A stretch of DNA of 64,000 nt from Ensifer sp. MPMI2T (GCF_004827385.1 NZ_SRXN01000004.1:186001-250000), one strand, 5' to 3'. Positions 48,754-57,434 are shown, counted from the stretch's first letter. Notes: generated by a model not told the origin, from the letters alone. Numbers and translations are program-made.

Positions 48754-49968
48754 ATGATCGATGTGTTGATTGCCGGAGGCGGCTATGTCGGTCTGTCGCT
48801 TGCCGTGTCGCTGAAGAAAGCGGCGCCTCACCTCGACGTCACCGTCGTCGACGGCGCGCCGGAAGGCGCCTGGAAAAAGGACGAGCGGGCGTCCGCCGTC
48901 GCCTCAGCTGCCGAGCGGATGCTCGATGTGCTCGGTGTCTGGGATGCGATTGCGCCCGAAGCCGAACCGATCCTCAGAATGGTGATCACCGATTCGAAGG
49001 CAGTCGATCCCGTCCGCCCGGTCTTTCTTACCTTCGAGGGCGACGGCGGCGAGGGGCGTCCCTTCGCCCATATGGTGCCGAACACGGCGCTGGTCGGGGC
49101 GCTACGCGCCGCCTGTAAGGATCTTGGCGTTGTCATCCGCCAATCGACGATGGTCGAGAGCTTCAAGAGCGGCGAGCACGCGGTGGCGATTACGCTTGCC
49201 GGCGGCGAAATGATTGAGGCGCGCCTTCTCGTCGCCTGCGACGGCGTCCGCTCCAAGCTGCGCGAGGCGGCAGGCATCAAGGTAGTCGAGTTCGATTACG
49301 GCCAGTCGGGAATCGTCACGACGGTCGAGCACGAACGCCCGCACGAGGGCACGGCCGAGGAGCATTTCCTGCCTGCCGGACCCTTTGCCACGCTGCCGCT
49401 GAAGAACAACCGTTCCTCCCTCGTCTGGACCGAGAGCACCTTCGATGCCGAACGCCTCGTCAAGGCCGACGATTTCCTCTTCGAGGAGGAGTTGGAACGC
49501 CGCTTCGGCCACAAGCTCGGCCACCTCAAGGTCGTCGGCGGCCGCCGGGCGTTTCCACTTGGCCTGACGCTGGCCCGCGACTTCGTAGCACCCCGTTTCG
49601 CGCTTGCGGGCGATGCCGCCCATGGCATTCACCCGATCTCGGGCCAGGGGCTCAATCTCGGCTTCAAGGACGTGGCGGCGCTCGCCGAGACGATCGTAGA
49701 GGCGGACCGCCTCGGCCTCGACATCGGGTCGCTCGCGGTCCTCGAGCGTTACCAGACCTGGCGGCGTTTCGACACCTTCCGGATGGGGGTGACGACGGAT
49801 GTCCTGAACCGGCTGTTTTCCAATGACATCACGCCGATCAGGATCGCCCGCGACGTCGGCCTCGGCATCGTCGACCGCCTTGCATCGCTCAAGAATTTCT
49901 TCATCCGCCAGGCGGCCGGGGTCGCCGGCGAGGGAGACCCGCGCCTGCTTGCGGGCCAGCCGATCTGA
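48754..49968 (+). CDS. UbiH/UbiF/VisC-family FAD monooxygenase
   Basis: A 404-residue flavoprotein hydroxylase likely acting on ubiquinone precursors. FAD motifs: VLIAGGGYVGLSLAVSL (GxGxxG-like), the DG motif in LVACDGVRSKLRE, and the GD motif in RFALAGDAAHGIHPISGQGLNLGFKDVAALAE. ATG at 48754 after GGGAGAAGCG. The family has several paralogs with different ring positions (UbiH, UbiF, UbiI, UbiL); which one cannot be decided here. Monocistronic; repeat sequence follows. Confidence 0.9.
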   Translation: MIDVLIAGGGYVGLSLAVSLKKAAPHLDVTVVDGAPEGAWKKDERASAVASAAERMLDVLGVWDAIAPEAEPILRMVITDSKAVDPVRPVFLTFEGDGGEGRPFAHMVPNTALVGALRAACKDLGVVIRQSTMVESFKSGEHAVAITLAGGEMIEARLLVACDGVRSKLREAAGIKVVEFDYGQSGIVTTVEHERPHEGTAEEHFLPAGPFATLPLKNNRSSLVWTESTFDAERLVKADDFLFEEELERRFGHKLGHLKVVGGRRAFPLGLTLARDFVAPRFALAGDAAHGIHPISGQGLNLGFKDVAALAETIVEADRLGLDIGSLAVLERYQTWRRFDTFRMGVTTDVLNRLFSNDITPIRIARDVGLGIVDRLASLKNFFIRQAAGVAGEGDPRLLAGQPI

Positions 49969-49997
49969 ATGATCTAGGACTTCTTTCGCGTGTAAGG

Positions 49998-50130
49998 CCC
50001 CTCATCCGGCCTGCAGGCCACCTTCTCCCCGCAGGCGGGGCGAAGGGGACATGCCGCGCCCGCTCGTCCGTCTGCGGAGCTGAGAGGAGGGTGCGGGCGG
50101 CCGGGAAGCTCCCGTCCCCTCTCCCGCTTG
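49998..50130. repeat. Composite CCTTCTCCCCGC-type repeat
   Basis: CCCCTCATCCGGCCTGCAGGCCACCTTCTCCCCGCAGGCGGGGCGAAGGGGAC..., with a decayed second arm CCCGTCCCCTCTCCCGCTTGCGAG. Confidence 0.7.
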
Positions 50131-50156
50131 CGAGTGGCGACTTACTCAAAGATTGC

Positions 50157-50363
50157 TTACTGCTCTGACAGTTTCATGTCCGGGTGATAGTCCTTGCCTG
50201 CCACCTCTTTCACCACCGCCTGGCCGCACTGCATGTGCTGGGTGTCGGCATTGAAGGCATAGGTCGGCGGGCCGTGCAGGGTCCATCCTTGATTCAATGC
50301 CGCCGTGACCTTGTGGCAGAAGGAGGCGTCGTCGGGGCCGGTGAGGAAGCGGTAGAGTTTCAA
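50157..50363 (-). CDS. DUF1737 small protein
   Basis: A 68-residue protein: LYRFLTGPDDASFCHKVTAALNQGWTLHGPPTYAF matches DUF1737 (YRFLTG...F..RV...L..GW.L.G.P). The start is a TTG at 50363 in a TTGA overlap with the stop of the CitE-like gene; there is no usable ATG nearby. Function unknown. Coupled translation with the upstream lyase suggests a linked role, but that is inference. Confidence 0.82.
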   Translation of the reverse strand: MKLYRFLTGPDDASFCHKVTAALNQGWTLHGPPTYAFNADTQHMQCGQAVVKEVAGKDYHPDMKLSEQ

Positions 50364-51268
50364 GGTTTTGCCTTTCGTTTTTCGATCATGTCCGCCTTGG
50401 CGGCCAGTTTCAGGGCCTGGTCGAGATGCAGCCGCTCGACCATGCGGCCATGGAGATTGATCACGCCCTTGTCGGCGTTTTCCGGAAGGTTGAAGGCCGC
50501 GATGATCGCGCGTGCCTCGTCTACCGCCGCCTGCTTGACACTGAAATGCTCGTTCGCCGGACCGATCTGCGCCGGGTGAATGAGCATCTTGCCGTCGTAA
50601 CCCATGTCGCGCCCCTGGCGGCACTCGGCCTCAAAACCGTCCGCGTCGCGGAAATCGTTGTAGACCGCGTCGATGACATCAAGCCCGCTGCCGCGCGCGG
50701 CGAGCAGGATCTGCATCAGCCAGGGCACCAGGTAGGCGCGGCCGGGATGCGCGGGAACGCCTGTGTCCTTCTCGAGATCGTTCAGTCCGACGACGAAGCA
50801 ATCGAGCCTGCCGCCGAAGGTGCGGCCGGTCTCGGCGATTGCCGCAACATTGAGCAGGCCGCGCGGCGTTTCGATCATCGCCCAGAGCCTGAGGCTTTCA
50901 GGCGCATCGTTTTCGCCAAGCCAGTCGACGGCCGTCTGGATGTCCGAGGGGCTCTCGACCTTCGGCAGAAGGATGGCGTCGGGACGAGCGGCAACCGCGG
51001 CGGTGAGATCCAGCTGACCGAAGCCTGACCCGAGCGCATTGACGCGAATGACCACCTCACAAATGGGCCTGTGCTTCGAAAGATGCCGGACAAGCGCTTC
51101 GCGCGCTTCGCCCTTGTGTTCGGGAGCGACAGCATCCTCAAGGTCGAAGATCACCGCGTCGGCGGCAAGCTGCCGCACCTTCGCCAAGGCGCGGGCATTG
51201 TCGGCCGGAACGCAAAGCACGGAGCGGCGCAGGCGAGTGGGATGATGATGGGCGATCACAGTTGTCAT
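50360..51268 (-). CDS. CitE-like (HpcH/HpaI family) CoA-ester lyase
   Basis: A 302-residue TIM-barrel lyase. It opens with LRRSVLCVPADNARALAKVRQL, then ADAVIFDLEDAVAPEHK with metal-binding acidic residues, an IRVNALGS Arg block, IETPRGLLN carrying the conserved Glu, and DFRDADGFEAECRQGRDMGYDGKMLIHPAQI near the end. It fits malyl-CoA / beta-methylmalyl-CoA or citramalyl-CoA lyases; no citD or citF genes are nearby, so it is not a true citrate lyase subunit. Exact substrate undetermined. Confidence 0.9.
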   Translation of the reverse strand: MTTVIAHHHPTRLRRSVLCVPADNARALAKVRQLAADAVIFDLEDAVAPEHKGEAREALVRHLSKHRPICEVVIRVNALGSGFGQLDLTAAVAARPDAILLPKVESPSDIQTAVDWLGENDAPESLRLWAMIETPRGLLNVAAIAETGRTFGGRLDCFVVGLNDLEKDTGVPAHPGRAYLVPWLMQILLAARGSGLDVIDAVYNDFRDADGFEAECRQGRDMGYDGKMLIHPAQIGPANEHFSVKQAAVDEARAIIAAFNLPENADKGVINLHGRMVERLHLDQALKLAAKADMIEKRKAKP

Positions 51269-51380
51269 GGAACCGTTGTGCCCGCCTTTCGATTGTTACG
51301 CAAGACAAGCGATCGAGGAGTAACCCTCTTGCAAGAGGCGTATTGAGCTCCCACATCGCATCTCAGAAAGGTTGACGATC

Positions 51381-51626
51381 ATGCAAAGCATTCGCTCTGT
51401 TCTCCTGACGGCCGCCGCCATTACCATCAGCTTGGCAGCTCTCGTCTTCACCGCCTCGCTTGCCCTGGCTCTGGCCGGCATCGCAGCCGTCGTCGCGGTC
51501 GGTAGCGCCATCGCCGCAAGGCTCAATGGCAAGCCCGCACATGCGCACGCCCGGGCGAACCCGACCGGCGAACGGCGCGAAATGCGGATCTGGAACGACG
51601 GGCGCGGGACGATCATCGATCTGTGA
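51381..51626 (+). CDS. Small membrane protein, unknown
   Basis: An 81-residue protein with one or two hydrophobic segments (VLLTAAAITISLAALVFTASLALALAGIAAVVAVGSAIAA) and a polar C-terminal tail (AHARANPTGERREMRIWNDGRGTIIDL). I do not recognise a family. The ATG at 51381 has AAAGG upstream at 9-14 bp. The tail's RIWNDGRGTIID is the kind of motif that would be conserved if the gene is real. A RIME-like repeat follows. Confidence 0.65.
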   Translation: MQSIRSVLLTAAAITISLAALVFTASLALALAGIAAVVAVGSAIAARLNGKPAHAHARANPTGERREMRIWNDGRGTIIDL

Positions 51627-51635
51627 CAGGGCCAC

Positions 51636-51738
51636 TGCATGTCTCCTTAAATCGACCTCGATTCAAGGACAAAGACGTGCAGCAATTCAAAGTGCTACAG
51701 CGACCTTGTGCATCCCGTAAGACGCGCGGCGCTCTAAA
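51636..51738. repeat. RIME-like element, forward orientation
   Basis: ACTGCATGTCTCCTTAAATCGACCTCGATTCAAGGACAAAGACGTGCAG, CAATTCAAAGTGCTACAGCGACC, then a weakened second palindrome ending AAGACGCGCGGCGCTCTAAAG. Upstream of leuD. Confidence 0.85.
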
Positions 51739-51819
51739 GGCGCAGATTTTCCTTCATTTCGGCGCGAAACTGATCTAAACGCTCTCCCAACGTTTCCGCT
51801 GAAATCGAAGGCCAAAGTC

Positions 51820-52425
51820 ATGGAAAAGTTCGTCAAGCTCACCGGCGTCGCTGCCCCCCTGCCCGTCGTCAACATCGACACGGACATGATCATTCCGAAG
51901 GACTACCTGAAGACGATCAAGCGCACCGGCCTTGGCAAGGGACTTTTCGCCGAAGCCCGCTATAATGAGGACGGCACGCCGAACCCGGATTTCGTGCTCA
52001 ACAAGCCGGCCTACCAGAACGCCAAGATCCTCGTTGCCGGCGATAATTTCGGCTGCGGCTCCTCGCGCGAGCATGCGCCCTGGGCGCTCCTCGATTTCGG
52101 CATCCGCTGCGTCATTTCGACCTCGTTCGCCGACATCTTCTACAACAACTGTTTCAAGAACGGCATTCTGCCGATCGTCGTCAGCCAGGCCGACCTCGAC
52201 AAGCTGATGGATGACGCCAACCGCGGTTCGAACGCCGTGCTTTCGATCGATCTGGAAGCGCAGGAAATCACCGGCCCCGACGGCGGTTCGATCAAGTTCG
52301 AGATCGATGCCTTCAAGCGCCATTGCCTTCTGAACGGCCTCGACGATATCGGCCTGACGCTGGAGAAGGCGAGTGCCATCGACAGCTTCGAGCAGAAAAA
52401 CGCCGTATCGCGCCCCTGGGCCTGA
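51820..52425 (+). CDS. leuD: 3-isopropylmalate dehydratase small subunit
   Basis: A 201-residue swivel-domain partner of Leu[29 protein letters not shown] and the catalytic-serine loop [22 protein letters not shown] are diagnostic. Length and start (ATG 51820, [11 protein letters not shown]) are standard. leuC is at 36313, 14 kb away, and leuB is not seen in the window. The RidA gene follows after 12 bp, likely in the same transcript. Confidence 0.97.
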   Translation: MEKFVKLTGVAAPLPVVNIDTDMIIPKDYLKTIKRTGLGKGLFAEARYNEDGTPNPDFVLNKPAYQNAKILVAGDNFGCGSSREHAPWALLDFGIRCVISTSFADIFYNNCFKNGILPIVVSQADLDKLMDDANRGSNAVLSIDLEAQEITGPDGGSIKFEIDAFKRHCLLNGLDDIGLTLEKASAIDSFEQKNAVSRPWA

Positions 52426-52437
52426 GCGAAGGCGCCC

Positions 52438-52818
52438 ATGACGCGCAAGCTCATCTCTTCCGGTTCCCCTTTCGAAAAGACGGCGGGCTATTCGCGTGCC
52501 GTCGTCAAAGGGGATTGGTGCTTCGTCTCCGGCACGACCGGTTACGACTATGCCACCATGACCATGCCGGAGACGGTGGAGGAACAGGCGCGCAACTGCC
52601 TGAAGACGATCGAGGGCGCCTTGAAGCAGGCCGGGTTCTCGCTTTCGGATGTCGTGCGCAACCATTATTACGTCACCGACGCGAGCTTCGCCGACCGGGT
52701 CTTCCCGATCTTCGGCGAGGTCTTCGGCGACATCCGCCCGGCGGCGACGATGATCGTCTGCGATCTCATCCGCCCGGAGATGCTGATCGAGATCGAGGTT
52801 ACGGCATTTCGCGGTTAA
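52438..52818 (+). CDS. RidA/YjgF-family protein
   Basis: A 126-residue member of the Rid family. Core blocks are FEKTAGYSRAVVKGDWCFVSGTTGYD, EQARNCLKTIEGALKQAGFSLSDVVRNHYYVTD and RPAATMIVCDLIRPEMLIEIEVTAF. The Arg in the RPAxT block, required for imine deaminase activity in RidA, is present. Rid proteins clear reactive enamines formed by PLP enzymes, including in branched-chain amino-acid pathways, which fits its place after leuD. Confidence 0.92.
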   Translation: MTRKLISSGSPFEKTAGYSRAVVKGDWCFVSGTTGYDYATMTMPETVEEQARNCLKTIEGALKQAGFSLSDVVRNHYYVTDASFADRVFPIFGEVFGDIRPAATMIVCDLIRPEMLIEIEVTAFRG

Positions 52819-52863
52819 AGCCTGTCCTCTCCAGCTCAGCGTAGAGAGATCGAAGAGAAGCCC

Positions 52864-53703
52864 ATGCAGTTCGAAGGCACGGCCGACTATATCGCCGACA
52901 AGGACCTGATGATCGCCGTCAACGCGGCAATCCGGCTGGAGCGTCCGCTTCTAGTCAAGGGCGAGCCCGGCACCGGCAAGACCGAGCTTGCACGCCAGAT
53001 TGCGGCCGCCCTCGGTCTCGAGCTCATCGAGTGGAACGTCAAGTCGACGACTAAGGCGCAGCAAGGGCTCTACGAATATGACGCCGTCTCGCGGCTGCGC
53101 GACAGCCAGCTTGGCGATGCACGCGTCAATGACGTGAAGAACTACATTCGCAAGGGCAAGCTCTGGCAGGCTTTCGAGGCGCCGCGGAAAACCGTGCTGC
53201 TCATCGACGAGATCGACAAGGCGGATATCGAGTTCCCGAATGAACTCCTGCAGGAGCTCGACCGGATGGAATTCCACGTCTACGAGACCGGCGAAACGAT
53301 ACACGCGCGGCACCGGCCGATCGTCATCATCACCTCCAACAACGAGAAGGAGCTGCCGGACGCCTTTTTGCGCCGCTGCTTCTTCCATTATATCCGCTTC
53401 CCCGATGCTGAGACGCTCGCCCGCATCGTCGAAGTGCACTATCCGGGCATACGCAAGGCGCTGCTTTCGGCGGCGCTCACCGCCTTCTACGGCATCCGCG
53501 AGGTGCCGGGGCTGAAGAAGAAACCCTCGACCTCCGAGGCGCTCGACTGGATCAGGCTGCTGGTCGCCGACAAGATCGATCCGGCGGATCTGCGCGCCGA
53601 CGCGAAATCGATGCTGCCGAAGCTGCACGGGGCGCTGTTGAAGAACGAGCAGGACGTGCATCTCTTCGAGCGCCTCGCCTTCATGGCCCGCCGCGACGGA
53701 TGA
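52864..53703 (+). CDS. MoxR-family AAA+ ATPase
   Basis: A 279-residue chaperone-like ATPase. Walker A is VKGEPGTGKTELARQI, Walker B VLLIDEIDKADIEFPNELLQEL, sensor 1 is in VIITSNNEKELPDAFLRRCFFHYIRFPD, with an arginine finger. The VNA-A-RLERPLLVKGEPGTGKT opening matches the CoxD-like branch. MoxR proteins act with VWA-domain partners to mature or insert cofactors in target enzymes; a VWA protein gene lies 1.3 kb downstream, separated by metA. The stop is followed by repeats and the SAM-II element. Confidence 0.95.
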   Translation: MQFEGTADYIADKDLMIAVNAAIRLERPLLVKGEPGTGKTELARQIAAALGLELIEWNVKSTTKAQQGLYEYDAVSRLRDSQLGDARVNDVKNYIRKGKLWQAFEAPRKTVLLIDEIDKADIEFPNELLQELDRMEFHVYETGETIHARHRPIVIITSNNEKELPDAFLRRCFFHYIRFPDAETLARIVEVHYPGIRKALLSAALTAFYGIREVPGLKKKPSTSEALDWIRLLVADKIDPADLRADAKSMLPKLHGALLKNEQDVHLFERLAFMARRDG

Positions 53704-53746
53704 GGTCCCGAGCTAATTCGCTGCACTTGTTGTTGCTGCCGGCTTT

Positions 53747-53859
53747 GCCCCTCACCCTAGCCTCTCCCCGCAGGCGGGGAGAGGGGACTTTAAGAGGGCG
53801 CCGCGAGTCTCCTTCGCCCCGCTTGCGGGGAGAAGGTGGCCGGTGGGCCGGATGAGGGG
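53747..53859. repeat. Composite intergenic repeat, full copy (113 bp)
   Basis: Arm 1 GCCCCTCACCCTAGCCTCTCCCCGCAGGCGGGGAGAGGGGACTTT and arm 2 CCTTCGCCCCGCTTGCGGGGAGAAGGTGGCC...GGATGAGGGG. Its twin of the same length and layout lies at 56209. Confidence 0.8.
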
Positions 53860-53923
53860 CGGCCGCGACGGACCTCGAATCGTTTTTCATTGACCGCCAG
53901 CCACTTGGCGCGCTATCAAACGA

Positions 53924-53978
53924 TCCGTGGTGATTTGGCCGGCCGGCTTGCAGCCACGTTAAAGAAATCGCTAAAGGG
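53924..53978 (+). ncRNA. SAM-II riboswitch upstream of metA
   Basis: The sequence matches the SAM-II (metA) aptamer: CGTGG-TGATTTGG, a GC-rich inserted loop, CTTGCAGCCACG, TTAAAGAAATCGCTAAAGGG. P1 pairs CGTGG (53926-53930) with CCACG (53954-53958); the pseudoknot pairs GATTT (53932-53936) with AAATC (53965-53969). Bound SAM should reduce metA expression. The loop after GATTTGG carries an extra GCCGGCC stretch. A T-tailed hairpin follows at 54002. Confidence 0.93.
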
Positions 53979-54001
53979 CCGAGGAAAGACGGATTTCCAA
54001 G

Positions 54002-54037
54002 GACCGGTCGCGATCATCTCGCCGCCGGTTTTTTTGT
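54002..54037 (+). terminator. Putative attenuator downstream of the SAM-II element
   Basis: GACCGGTCGCGATCATCTCGCCGCCGGT followed by TTTTTTTG, 18 bp before the metA ATG. The outer stem is ACCGG/CCGGT. It could be the expression platform if the riboswitch works on transcription; SAM-II often acts on translation instead. Confidence 0.65.
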
Positions 54038-54055
54038 ATTGATCGAGTGGACCCC

Positions 54056-54982
54056 ATGCCCATCAAGATTCCCGATACGCTGCCCGCCTTCGAAACCCTC
54101 GTGCATGAGGGCGTGCGCGTGATGACCGAGACCATGGCGATCCGTCAGGACATTCGCCCGCTTCAGATCGGGCTCCTGAACCTCATGCCGAACAAGATCA
54201 AGACCGAGATCCAGATGGCGCGGCTGATCGGGGCAACGCCGCTGCAGGTCGAGCTGACGCTGGTCCGCGTCAACGGCCACCGGCCGAAGAACACCTCCGA
54301 GGATCACCTGCTTGCCTTCTACGAGACCTGGGAGGAGGTGAAGGGCCGCAAGTTCGACGGCTTCATCATTACCGGCGCGCCGGTCGAGACGCTCGAGTAC
54401 GAGGACGTCACGTACTGGAAGGAACTGCAGCGCATCTTCGACTGGACGGCGACGAACGTGCATTCGACGATGAACGTCTGCTGGGGCGCGATGGCGGCGA
54501 TCTACCATTTCCACGGCGTTCCGAAACACCCGCTCAAGGAAAAGGCCTTCGGCGTCTACCGCCACCAGAACCTGAAACCCTCCTCGGTCTATCTGAACGG
54601 CTTTTCCGACGATTTTGCCGTTCCGGTTTCACGCTGGACGGAGGTGCGCCGCGCCGACATCGACCGTGTGCCGGAGCTCGAAATCCTGATGGAATCGAAG
54701 GAAATGGGCGTCTGCCTCGTGCACGAGAAGAAGGGCAACCGGCTCTACATGTTCAACCACGTGGAGTATGATTCAACCTCCTTGTCGGACGAATATTTCC
54801 GCGACGTGGATGCCGGCGTGCCGATCAAGCTGCCGCACGACTATTTCCCGCACAATGACGCGGACCTGCCGCCGCAGAACCGCTGGCGCAGCCACGCGCA
54901 TCTCTTCTTCGGCAACTGGATCAACGAGATGTACCAGACCACGCCCTACGAGCTCGAAAAGATCGGCACGGGAGACCATTGA
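54056..54982 (+). CDS. metA: Homoserine O-acetyltransferase MetA
   Basis: A 308-residue enzyme that acylates homoserine to start methionine synthesis. The nucleophile is Cys142 (NVCWGAMA), with His235 and Glu237 in FNHVEYD. Residue 111 is Glu ([12 protein letters not shown]); in characterised MetA proteins Glu111 goes with acetyl-CoA and Gly111 with succinyl-CoA, so I predict acetyl-CoA use despite homology to E. coli homoserine succinyltransferase. ATG 54056 gives [11 protein letters not shown]; a GTG at 54047 is unlikely. Under SAM-II control. The VWA gene follows after 6 bp. Confidence 0.95.
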   Translation: MPIKIPDTLPAFETLVHEGVRVMTETMAIRQDIRPLQIGLLNLMPNKIKTEIQMARLIGATPLQVELTLVRVNGHRPKNTSEDHLLAFYETWEEVKGRKFDGFIITGAPVETLEYEDVTYWKELQRIFDWTATNVHSTMNVCWGAMAAIYHFHGVPKHPLKEKAFGVYRHQNLKPSSVYLNGFSDDFAVPVSRWTEVRRADIDRVPELEILMESKEMGVCLVHEKKGNRLYMFNHVEYDSTSLSDEYFRDVDAGVPIKLPHDYFPHNDADLPPQNRWRSHAHLFFGNWINEMYQTTPYELEKIGTGDH

Positions 54983-54988
54983 GCCTCG

Positions 54989-56173
54989 ATGTTCATCCCC
55001 TTCTTCCTCGAATTGAAGGCCGCGAAAGTCCCGGTGACGCTCCGGGAATTCCTGTCGCTGATCGAGGGAATGGAGACGGGGATTGCGACCTTCGACGTCG
55101 AGGCCTTCTATTTCCTCGCCCGTGCGGCGCTGGTGAAGGACGAGCGCCACATCGACCGGTTCGACAGGGTGTTCCGGCATTGTTTTGCCGGGCTGGAAGC
55201 GGTTTCCCCGCCGGAGGCCTTTGGTAAAGCAACCATTCCCGAGGAGTGGCTGAAGAAACTCGCCGAAAAATATCTGACCGAGGAGGAGAAGAAGCTCGTC
55301 GAGGCGCTCGGCGGCTTCGACAAGCTGATGGAAACGCTGCGCCAGCGGCTTGCGGAGCAGACGGGCCGCCACCAAGGCGGTTCGAAATGGATCGGCACCG
55401 CCGGCACATCACCCTTCGGCGCCTATGGCTACAATCCGGAAGGGGTGAGGATCGGCCAGGAGGGCTCGCGCCACCGGCGCGCCGTCAAGGTCTGGGACCG
55501 ACGCGAGTTCAAGGACTATGACGACACGGTCGAACTCGGCACGCGCAACATCAAGGTGGCGCTGAAGCGGCTCAGGCGCTGGGTGCGGGAGGGTGCCGCC
55601 GAAGAGCTCGACGTCTTGGGCACGATCCGCTCCACCGCCGACCATGGCTATCTCGACGTCGTGACGCGGCCGGAGCGGCGCAACGCGGTCAAACTCCTGA
55701 TGTTCTTCGACGTCGGCGGATCGATGGACGACCACATCCGCGTCGTGGAAGAGCTCTTCTCGGCTATGCGCAGCGAATTCCGGCACATGGATTATTTCTA
55801 CTTCCACAATTGCGTCTATGAGGGCCTGTGGAAGGACAATCGCCGCCGGCGTGTCGACGTGACCCGCACGGCCGAACTCTTGCGCACTTTCGGCGGCGAC
55901 TATCGCGCCATCTTCGTCGGCGATGCCTCGATGAGCCCCTATGAGATCAGCCATCCGGGCGGGTCGGTCGAACACTGGAACGACGAGGCTGGCGCGCTCT
56001 GGCTCACGCGCATCACGTCGCATTTCCCGCGCTCGATCTGGCTCAACCCGGTGCCGGGAGATCACTGGCGTCACACCCAGTCGATCGGCATGATCCGCTC
56101 ACTCTTCGGCGGCCGGATGTTCCCGCTGACGCTTGCCGGCCTGCAGGCCGCGACAAAGGAATTGTCGCGCTGA
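54989..56173 (+). CDS. VWA-domain protein (CoxE-like), probable MoxR partner
   Basis: A 394-residue protein. The N-terminal half has a CoxE-like helical region (VPVTLREFLSLIEGMETG). The VWA domain begins near residue 228: KLLMFFDVGGSMDDHIRVVEELFSAM. The MIDAS DxSxS here is DVGGS, so the first Ser is replaced by Gly; the late GDASMSPYEI block could supply other ligands. Short linker helices precede the domain. It starts 6 bp after metA, so it is probably on the riboswitch-controlled transcript, while its likely partner MoxR gene lies upstream of metA. Confidence 0.92.
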   Translation: MFIPFFLELKAAKVPVTLREFLSLIEGMETGIATFDVEAFYFLARAALVKDERHIDRFDRVFRHCFAGLEAVSPPEAFGKATIPEEWLKKLAEKYLTEEEKKLVEALGGFDKLMETLRQRLAEQTGRHQGGSKWIGTAGTSPFGAYGYNPEGVRIGQEGSRHRRAVKVWDRREFKDYDDTVELGTRNIKVALKRLRRWVREGAAEELDVLGTIRSTADHGYLDVVTRPERRNAVKLLMFFDVGGSMDDHIRVVEELFSAMRSEFRHMDYFYFHNCVYEGLWKDNRRRRVDVTRTAELLRTFGGDYRAIFVGDASMSPYEISHPGGSVEHWNDEAGALWLTRITSHFPRSIWLNPVPGDHWRHTQSIGMIRSLFGGRMFPLTLAGLQAATKELSR

Positions 56174-56208
56174 ACCGGGTGATGGCTGCGTCTTTCAAAG
56201 GGTGCGAT

Positions 56209-56321
56209 TGCCCCTCGCCCTAGCCCTCTCCCCCCTCGCGGGGAAAGGGGACTTGGCCGGCGCGGCATATCCCTTCGCCCCGCTTGCGGGGGAGAAGGTG
56301 GCGGCAGCCGGATGAGGGGCG
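56209..56321. repeat. Composite intergenic repeat, full copy (113 bp)
   Basis: GCCCCTCGCCCTAGCCCTCTCCCCCCTCGCGGGGAAAGGGGACTT...CCCTTCGCCCCGCTTGCGGGGGAGAAGGTGGCGGCAGCCGGATGAGGGGC; twin of the copy at 53747. The two flank the metA-VWA pair. Confidence 0.8.
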
Positions 56322-56417
56322 GCCCGGATGTACGCAGAGGAAAAGTATGACTTTCCGGTTGCCGCACCGCCGGAAATACCGCAGGTTGACGCCGACTCGC
56401 AGAGGGGAGGAGACAAG

Positions 56418-57434
56418 ATGAGCACGGATATGGAAATCTTCGGTCGCCTGCCTTCCGGTGAACCGGTTCATCGCGTGACGCTCGCGGGCGGCGGCCTGAC
56501 GGCGAAGGTGATCACCTGGGGGGCAGTTATCCAGGATCTGCGGCTCGAAGGGCACCAGCCGCCCTTAGTTCTGGGTTTCGAGGATTTCGACAGCTATCCC
56601 GCGCATTCGGCCTATTTCGGCGCCACCCCCGGCCGCAACGCCAATCGCATCGGCGGCGGGCGCTTCACGCTCGACGGCAAGGCCTATCAACTCGATCTCA
56701 ACGAAAAGGGCGTGACGCATCTTCACGGCGGCAGCGACAATATTGCCAGGCGCAACTGGACGATCATCGACCTTGCGGAGGATCGCGTGACACTCAGGAT
56801 TACCGATCCCGACGGACGGGCCGGCTATCCCGGCAACTGCATGATCACCTGCACCTACACGCTGAAACCCGGCGGTGTGCTGAACGTCACTTACTCAACG
56901 GAAACCGACGCGCCAACGCTCGCCAATGTCTGCCAGCACAGCTACTTCAATCTCGACGGCAGCGATGACGTGTTCGGCCATGACATCATGATCGCCGCCG
57001 ACCATTATCTGCCGACGGACGAGCGGCAGATCCCGACCGGCGAAATCCGCGCCGTTGCCGGCACGGCCTTCGATCTCAGGGAGATGACCTCGCTGCGGCG
57101 GCAGACGGAAGGCGAAAAGATCGCCTACGACCACAATTTCTGCCTCTCGCCGGAGCGGATGGAAAAACACTCGGTGGCGCTGGTGCGCAGCATCAATTCC
57201 GGGATTTCACTGGAAGTGCTGACGACCGAGCCCGGCATCCAGCTCTATACCGGCTTCAAGCTCGATGTGCCGGTGCCGGGCCTGGAGGGTCGCCGCTACG
57301 CCCCCTTCGCCGGCTTCTGCCTAGAAACGCAAATCTGGCCCGACGCAATCAACCACGAAGGTTTCCCGAAGGCCGTACTCAGGCCGGGCGAGACGCTGCG
57401 CCAGGAGACGGACTACGTGTTTATGAAGAGCTGA
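56418..57434 (+). CDS. galM: Aldose 1-epimerase (mutarotase)
   Basis: A 338-residue galactose mutarotase-like protein. Family blocks include AYFGATPGRNANRIGGGRFTLDGKAYQLDLNEKGVTHLHGG, NVCQHSYFNLDGSDDVFGHDIMIAADHYLPTDERQIPTGEI with catalytic His, and GFCLETQIWPDAINHEGFP with the catalytic Glu. ATG at 56418 follows GGGAGGAG; a longer frame upstream has no family match. The substrate could be galactose, glucose or another aldose. A RIME-like element follows. Confidence 0.94.
   Translation: MSTDMEIFGRLPSGEPVHRVTLAGGGLTAKVITWGAVIQDLRLEGHQPPLVLGFEDFDSYPAHSAYFGATPGRNANRIGGGRFTLDGKAYQLDLNEKGVTHLHGGSDNIARRNWTIIDLAEDRVTLRITDPDGRAGYPGNCMITCTYTLKPGGVLNVTYSTETDAPTLANVCQHSYFNLDGSDDVFGHDIMIAADHYLPTDERQIPTGEIRAVAGTAFDLREMTSLRRQTEGEKIAYDHNFCLSPERMEKHSVALVRSINSGISLEVLTTEPGIQLYTGFKLDVPVPGLEGRRYAPFAGFCLETQIWPDAINHEGFPKAVLRPGETLRQETDYVFMKS

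Noticed and set aside
50043-50160. Short ORFs within the repeat after the UbiH-like gene
   Set aside because: They follow the palindromic repeat sequence and lack a ribosome site.
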